The notes beneath the pieces were generated by a model. The model ran no database searches, was not told the origin of the DNA, and worked only from the letters and a program-made list of their open reading frames with translations. Made by a program: the position numbers and the translations under genes. This document shows, piece by piece, positions 61,073 to 64,000 of a DNA stretch of 64,000 bases (its first letter is position 1; each line of letters starts with the position of its first letter). The stretch lies in the NCBI GenBank assembly GCA_017569285.1, contig CP069419.1, positions 1,984,001 through 2,048,000 on the forward strand, in the 5' to 3' direction. The DNA comes from Clostridiales bacterium (GTDB lineage: Bacteria; Bacillota; Clostridia; Christensenellales; Aristaeellaceae).

Positions 61073-62638
61073 TCAGTCGCCAACGTCGAAGCTTTCCAGC
61101 TTTCCGGCGGGGATCGGCCTGCTGTCACCGTGGCGGACGAAGAGCATCGTCACGGAGGACAGGAAGACGAACACCGCGGCGTAGGGGAACAGGGAGGTCA
61201 TGCCGGCCTTGTCCATCAGCAGGCCGGACAGGTACGGTGTAACTGTCTGCGCCGCCATGCTGGCCGTGTAGTAGAAGCCGGTGTACTTGCCGACGTCACC
61301 GCCGCGGGAGAGCTCTACCACCATCGGGAAGCTGTTGACGTTGATGGTGGCCCAGCCGATGCCGGCCAGGGCGAACATCGCGTTCATCAGCATGATCGGG
61401 CTGCCCTCGCGTACGAACGCGGCCACGATGAACGAGGCGGTCAGCATGGTGATGCCGATCAGGATGGTCTTCTTGCGGCCGATTTTGCTGGCAATGATGC
61501 CGACCGGCAGGTAGGCGACGATGGCCGCGGCGTTGGCGATCATCAGGGTGGTGTTGTAGTCCAGGGACAGCACCTTGCCGGCGTATACGGAGTACTTGGA
61601 GGTTACCGCGTTGTAGCCCATGAACCAGAAGACCACACTGGCGAGGATCAGGATCAGGGAGCGCTTCTCCGCGGCGGAAAGCTTCCGGGAAGCGGGTTTG
61701 TCGTCAACGTCATCGTTTTCGTTCAGGTCCAGATGGAAGCGGCGGCTCTGCGCCTCCATCTCCTCCACAAAGCGCGGCTCGTCCACCTTCCAGCGGAAGA
61801 TGGCCAGGCTCACCAGCATGATGCCGGCGATGATGGCGAAGAAGGTGGTGTAGCTCATCAGGGAGTTCTTCACCGCGCCGGTGGAGAACACGATGCCCAG
61901 GCCCAGCACGATGATGCCGCCGAAGGTGCCCATCAGGTTGATAATCGCGTTGCCCTTGCTGCGCAGCGGCTTGATGGTCACGTCCGGCATCAGGGCAACG
62001 GCCGGGGAGCGGAAGGTGGACATGGCGATCAGCAGGAGCAGCAGCACGGCAATAAAGATAATCAGCGTCGTCGGGTTTTTGTGGGTGACCTGCTGGGCGT
62101 AGTGCTGCCGGGCGGGAACCACATAGTTCAGGTATTCATCGGAAGTGGAGGTTTTGCCGGTATCCGGGTTGGTGACCTGGGACCGGATGGCGGTGAATTC
62201 CTCCTCGGTGAATTTCTCACCCAGGACAAAGGACTCATTTTCCGTTGTCTGCAGCGTCTCATCCTTCTCTGCGTTGTACAGTACGGACAGGGCGGCGGGA
62301 TCGTCGATCTTCGAGACGTCGGAGATGTTCTTCAGCTGGGCGTTGTCCGTAAAGGAAAGGCCGACCAGCAGGACCGCAGCGCACAGCGTACCGATGACGA
62401 TGAACGGAGTGCGGCGGCCGCGTTTGCTTTTGCACCGGTCGCTCAGCGCGCCGAACAGCGGCAGCATGAACAGTGCCAGGATATTGTCCAGCGCCATGAT
62501 GATGCCGGAATTCGCCTGGTTCATGCCGAATTTGTCCGTCAGGATTTTCGGGATGATGGTATCATACGCCTGCCAGAAGGTGCAGATGAGGAAAAACGCG
62601 AATCCAACAAAGATCGTCCGTTTGTAATTCAGTTTCAT
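61073..62638 (-). CDS. MFS transporter with large external loop
   Basis: The 521-residue protein has about twelve hydrophobic helices and the MFS cytoplasmic motif GALSDRCKSKRGRRTP after helix 2, similar to GPH/SLC45-type sugar carriers. An insertion of about 90 residues between helices 3 and 4 (around residues 95-190) is predicted to be external and rich in acidic and polar residues, which is unusual. The substrate is unknown; a sugar or oligosaccharide is likely. A GGAGGCATATGT region precedes the ATG. Confidence 0.88.
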   Translation of the reverse strand: MKLNYKRTIFVGFAFFLICTFWQAYDTIIPKILTDKFGMNQANSGIIMALDNILALFMLPLFGALSDRCKSKRGRRTPFIVIGTLCAAVLLVGLSFTDNAQLKNISDVSKIDDPAALSVLYNAEKDETLQTTENESFVLGEKFTEEEFTAIRSQVTNPDTGKTSTSDEYLNYVVPARQHYAQQVTHKNPTTLIIFIAVLLLLLIAMSTFRSPAVALMPDVTIKPLRSKGNAIINLMGTFGGIIVLGLGIVFSTGAVKNSLMSYTTFFAIIAGIMLVSLAIFRWKVDEPRFVEEMEAQSRRFHLDLNENDDVDDKPASRKLSAAEKRSLILILASVVFWFMGYNAVTSKYSVYAGKVLSLDYNTTLMIANAAAIVAYLPVGIIASKIGRKKTILIGITMLTASFIVAAFVREGSPIMLMNAMFALAGIGWATINVNSFPMVVELSRGGDVGKYTGFYYTASMAAQTVTPYLSGLLMDKAGMTSLFPYAAVFVFLSSVTMLFVRHGDSRPIPAGKLESFDVGD

Positions 62639-62680
62639 ACATATGCCTCCACAGATATATCATACAGAGAACATTCTTTT

Positions 62681-62709
62681 TTGCTATTTTACCGTATTTT
62701 GCGTATAAT
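62681..62709 (+). promoter_or_regulatory. Promoter of the glycerophosphodiesterase gene
   Basis: TTGCTA (62681-62686), a 17-bp spacer and TATAAT (62704-62709) lie 46 bases before the start codon. Confidence 0.78.
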
Positions 62710-62754
62710 CTCAATATCCGCAGGGATATGGATAATTTTCGGGGAGGCCTTTGT

Positions 62755-63558
62755 ATGATCTGGATACTGATTGCGGTTGTGCTTTTCCTTGCCGTGTGGA
62801 TTTACCTGATTATGCCGCGTACGGGCCGGGAACGGCGGGCGCCGTTTACAGGCCGCGCCTTTGCCCACCGGGGGCTGTATGAGGCGGACCAGTCCGTGCC
62901 GGAGAACTCACTGCCGGCGTTCCGCCGGGCGGTGGAGGCCGGGTATGGCGCGGAACTGGACGTGCAGATGACAAAGGACGGGGAAGTCGTCGTTTTCCAC
63001 GATGACGACCTGAAACGCGGGTGCGGCATCGACGCCCGGATCTGCGACATGACGCTGGAGGAAGTGCGCGCGCTGCGCCTGTTCGGCACGGAAGAGCAGA
63101 TTCCGCTCTTCGCGGACGTGCTGGAAATCTTCAGCGGGAAACAGCCGCTGATCGTGGAACTGAAGTATGCGCCGAACTGGAAGCCGCTGTCTGAAAAGAC
63201 CCGGCAGATGCTGGCTGCCTACAGCGGGCCGGCCTGCATTGAGAGCTTCCATCCGTCCATTGTCCGGTACTTCCGGCAGGAGGATCCGGAACGGGTGCGC
63301 GGCCAGCTGGCGCAGGCGGCCCGGGCATACGGGAGTTCCACTCCGAAGCTGTATGCGTTTGCGGTCAGCCGCGTGCTGACCAATGTGGCAACCCGGCCGG
63401 ATTTCATCGCCTACGGCCTCGGGCCGAAGCCGGTTTCCGTCCGCCTGTGCGAAGCAATCGGCGCGATGAAGGTGTGCTGGACCGCCCGCGGGGCAGAAAA
63501 CCATGCCCGCCGTATGAAGGAAAACGACGCGGTGATTTTTGAGCATTACCGGCCGTAA
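62755..63558 (+). CDS. Glycerophosphodiester phosphodiesterase, membrane-anchored
   Basis: The 267-residue protein has an N-terminal hydrophobic helix (ILIAVVLFLAVWIYLIM) and a GDPD TIM barrel: AHRGLYEADQSVPENSLPAF, ELDVQMTKDGEVVVFHDDDL, IVELKY and ESFHPSIVRYF. It cleaves glycerophosphodiesters to glycerol 3-phosphate and an alcohol at the membrane. The ATG at 62755 follows GGGGAGG. The usual metal and catalytic residues (HRG, ELD, HDD) are present. Confidence 0.9.
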   Translation: MIWILIAVVLFLAVWIYLIMPRTGRERRAPFTGRAFAHRGLYEADQSVPENSLPAFRRAVEAGYGAELDVQMTKDGEVVVFHDDDLKRGCGIDARICDMTLEEVRALRLFGTEEQIPLFADVLEIFSGKQPLIVELKYAPNWKPLSEKTRQMLAAYSGPACIESFHPSIVRYFRQEDPERVRGQLAQAARAYGSSTPKLYAFAVSRVLTNVATRPDFIAYGLGPKPVSVRLCEAIGAMKVCWTARGAENHARRMKENDAVIFEHYRP

Positions 63559-63589
63559 CCCGGCAGATGCATATAAGGAAAGCCTTCCG

Positions 63590-63613
63590 GAAATTTCCGG
63601 AAGGCTTTTTTGA
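63590..63613. terminator. Bidirectional terminator between the GDPD and permease genes
   Basis: AAAGCCTTCCGGA pairs with TCCGGAAGGCTTT around AAATT, with T-runs on both strands, between two convergent genes. Confidence 0.82.
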
Positions 63614-63629
63614 CTGCCCCTTGAACGCG

Positions 63630-64000
63630 TCAGCGCATGCCCTTGTCGTAGGGAATACCTTCCGCCTTGGGCGCCCGACTCTTCTTGCTGGTCAGTGCCA
63701 GGACCACCATGGAGGCAATGAAGGGCATCATGTTATAGATTTCTTTCGGCCAGTGCAGATCCTGCAGCAGCGGGAAACTGTCGGCGATGTTCGCCATGGC
63801 GCGGAACAGGGAGAAGAACACCGCAGCCAGGGCGATGCGGAACGGCTTCCACTGGCCGAAGATCATCACGGCCAGGGCCAGGAAGCCCATACCGGTCACA
63901 CCCTGTTCGAAGTTCCACTTGGAAATGGCGGGGACGATGTACGCCATGCCGCCGATGCCGCCCAGGAAGCCGGAGAACATCACGCCGGTATACCGCATCC
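63630..64000 (-). CDS. Nucleoside-type ABC transporter permease (3' end; 5' part outside window)
   Basis: The visible C-terminal ~123 residues resemble the BmpC/YufQ branch of nucleoside and simple-sugar ABC permeases: SGFLGGIGGMAYIVPAISKW, TGMGFLALAVMIFGQWKPF, then helical segments and a basic tail. It would import a nucleoside or similar solute. The gene starts beyond the window end, so partner genes cannot be seen. Confidence 0.8.
   Translation of the reverse strand, partial: MRYTGVMFSGFLGGIGGMAYIVPAISKWNFEQGVTGMGFLALAVMIFGQWKPFRIALAAVFFSLFRAMANIADSFPLLQDLHWPKEIYNMMPFIASMVVLALTSKKSRAPKAEGIPYDKGMR

Overview
This window looks like chromosome from a low-redundancy, fairly GC-rich (mid-50s percent or higher by eye) anaerobic member of the Bacillota, class Clostridia. 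The reasons are a 1176-residue pyruvate:ferredoxin oxidoreductase under a perfect consensus promoter, AGGAGG-type ribosome sites almost everywhere, sigma-A-type promoters, an EpsC-type serine acetyltransferase, the clostridial long form of HflX, and many small accessory GNAT, methyltransferase and kinase genes. A gut or rumen origin is a guess from this gene mix; no 16S rRNA is present.

Layout. 0-9.3 kb: accessory and regulatory genes (GNAT-methyltransferase fusion, GNAT, a TipAS-type MerR regulator with its 19-bp-spacer promoter, YdeI-like protein, XRE membrane regulator, a DUF3795-metallo-beta-lactamase fusion, a PadR/DUF2812 operon with two matched operators, a P-loop kinase, a nucleotidyltransferase, a P1 peptidase). 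9.4-12.1 kb: a tight macrodomain-SirTM sirtuin-DUF1848 operon, expected to make and remove ADP-ribose marks. 12.1-19.3 kb: ECF sigma factor with a large C-terminal extension, methyltransferase, GNATs, HAD nucleotidase, YdcF protein and trpS. 19.3-32.5 kb: a patchwork of small accessory genes of falling GC content, ending in an AT-rich HAD/ASCH pair, a relic that looks like an IS21-type end, a run of perfect hairpins built partly from tRNA-Val fragments, and an intact tRNA-Val(CAC). 32.5-40.7 kb: envelope-directed genes (three polysaccharide deacetylases, CHAP protein, DUF6273 protein, ComEC-like MBL protein, a VanY-like protein that has lost its zinc ligands) with cysE. 40.9-50.1 kb: argS, nifJ, an 809-residue adenosine-deaminase-like fusion protein and a diguanylate cyclase. 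50.3-53.2 kb: a methionine ABC transporter whose binding protein is circularly permuted. 53.3-61.0 kb: PspC protein, then a same-strand run rsmA-dut-GNAT/ManA fusion-hflX-translational GTPase/NYN nuclease fusion, mostly concerned with ribosomes. 61-64 kb: MFS transporter, glycerophosphodiesterase and the end of a nucleoside-type ABC permease.

The observations I rate highest are the circularly permuted MetQ, the ribosomal-protection-type GTPase fused to a Rae1/YacP-like NYN nuclease, the adenosine-deaminase/Rossmann fusion, the SirTM operon with a DUF1848 partner instead of lipoylation genes, the zinc-ligand-free VanY homologue, and the repeated placement of a convergent gene's stop codon inside the loop of a terminator hairpin. 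Assignments are from reading motifs in the translated sequence; no database search was run.
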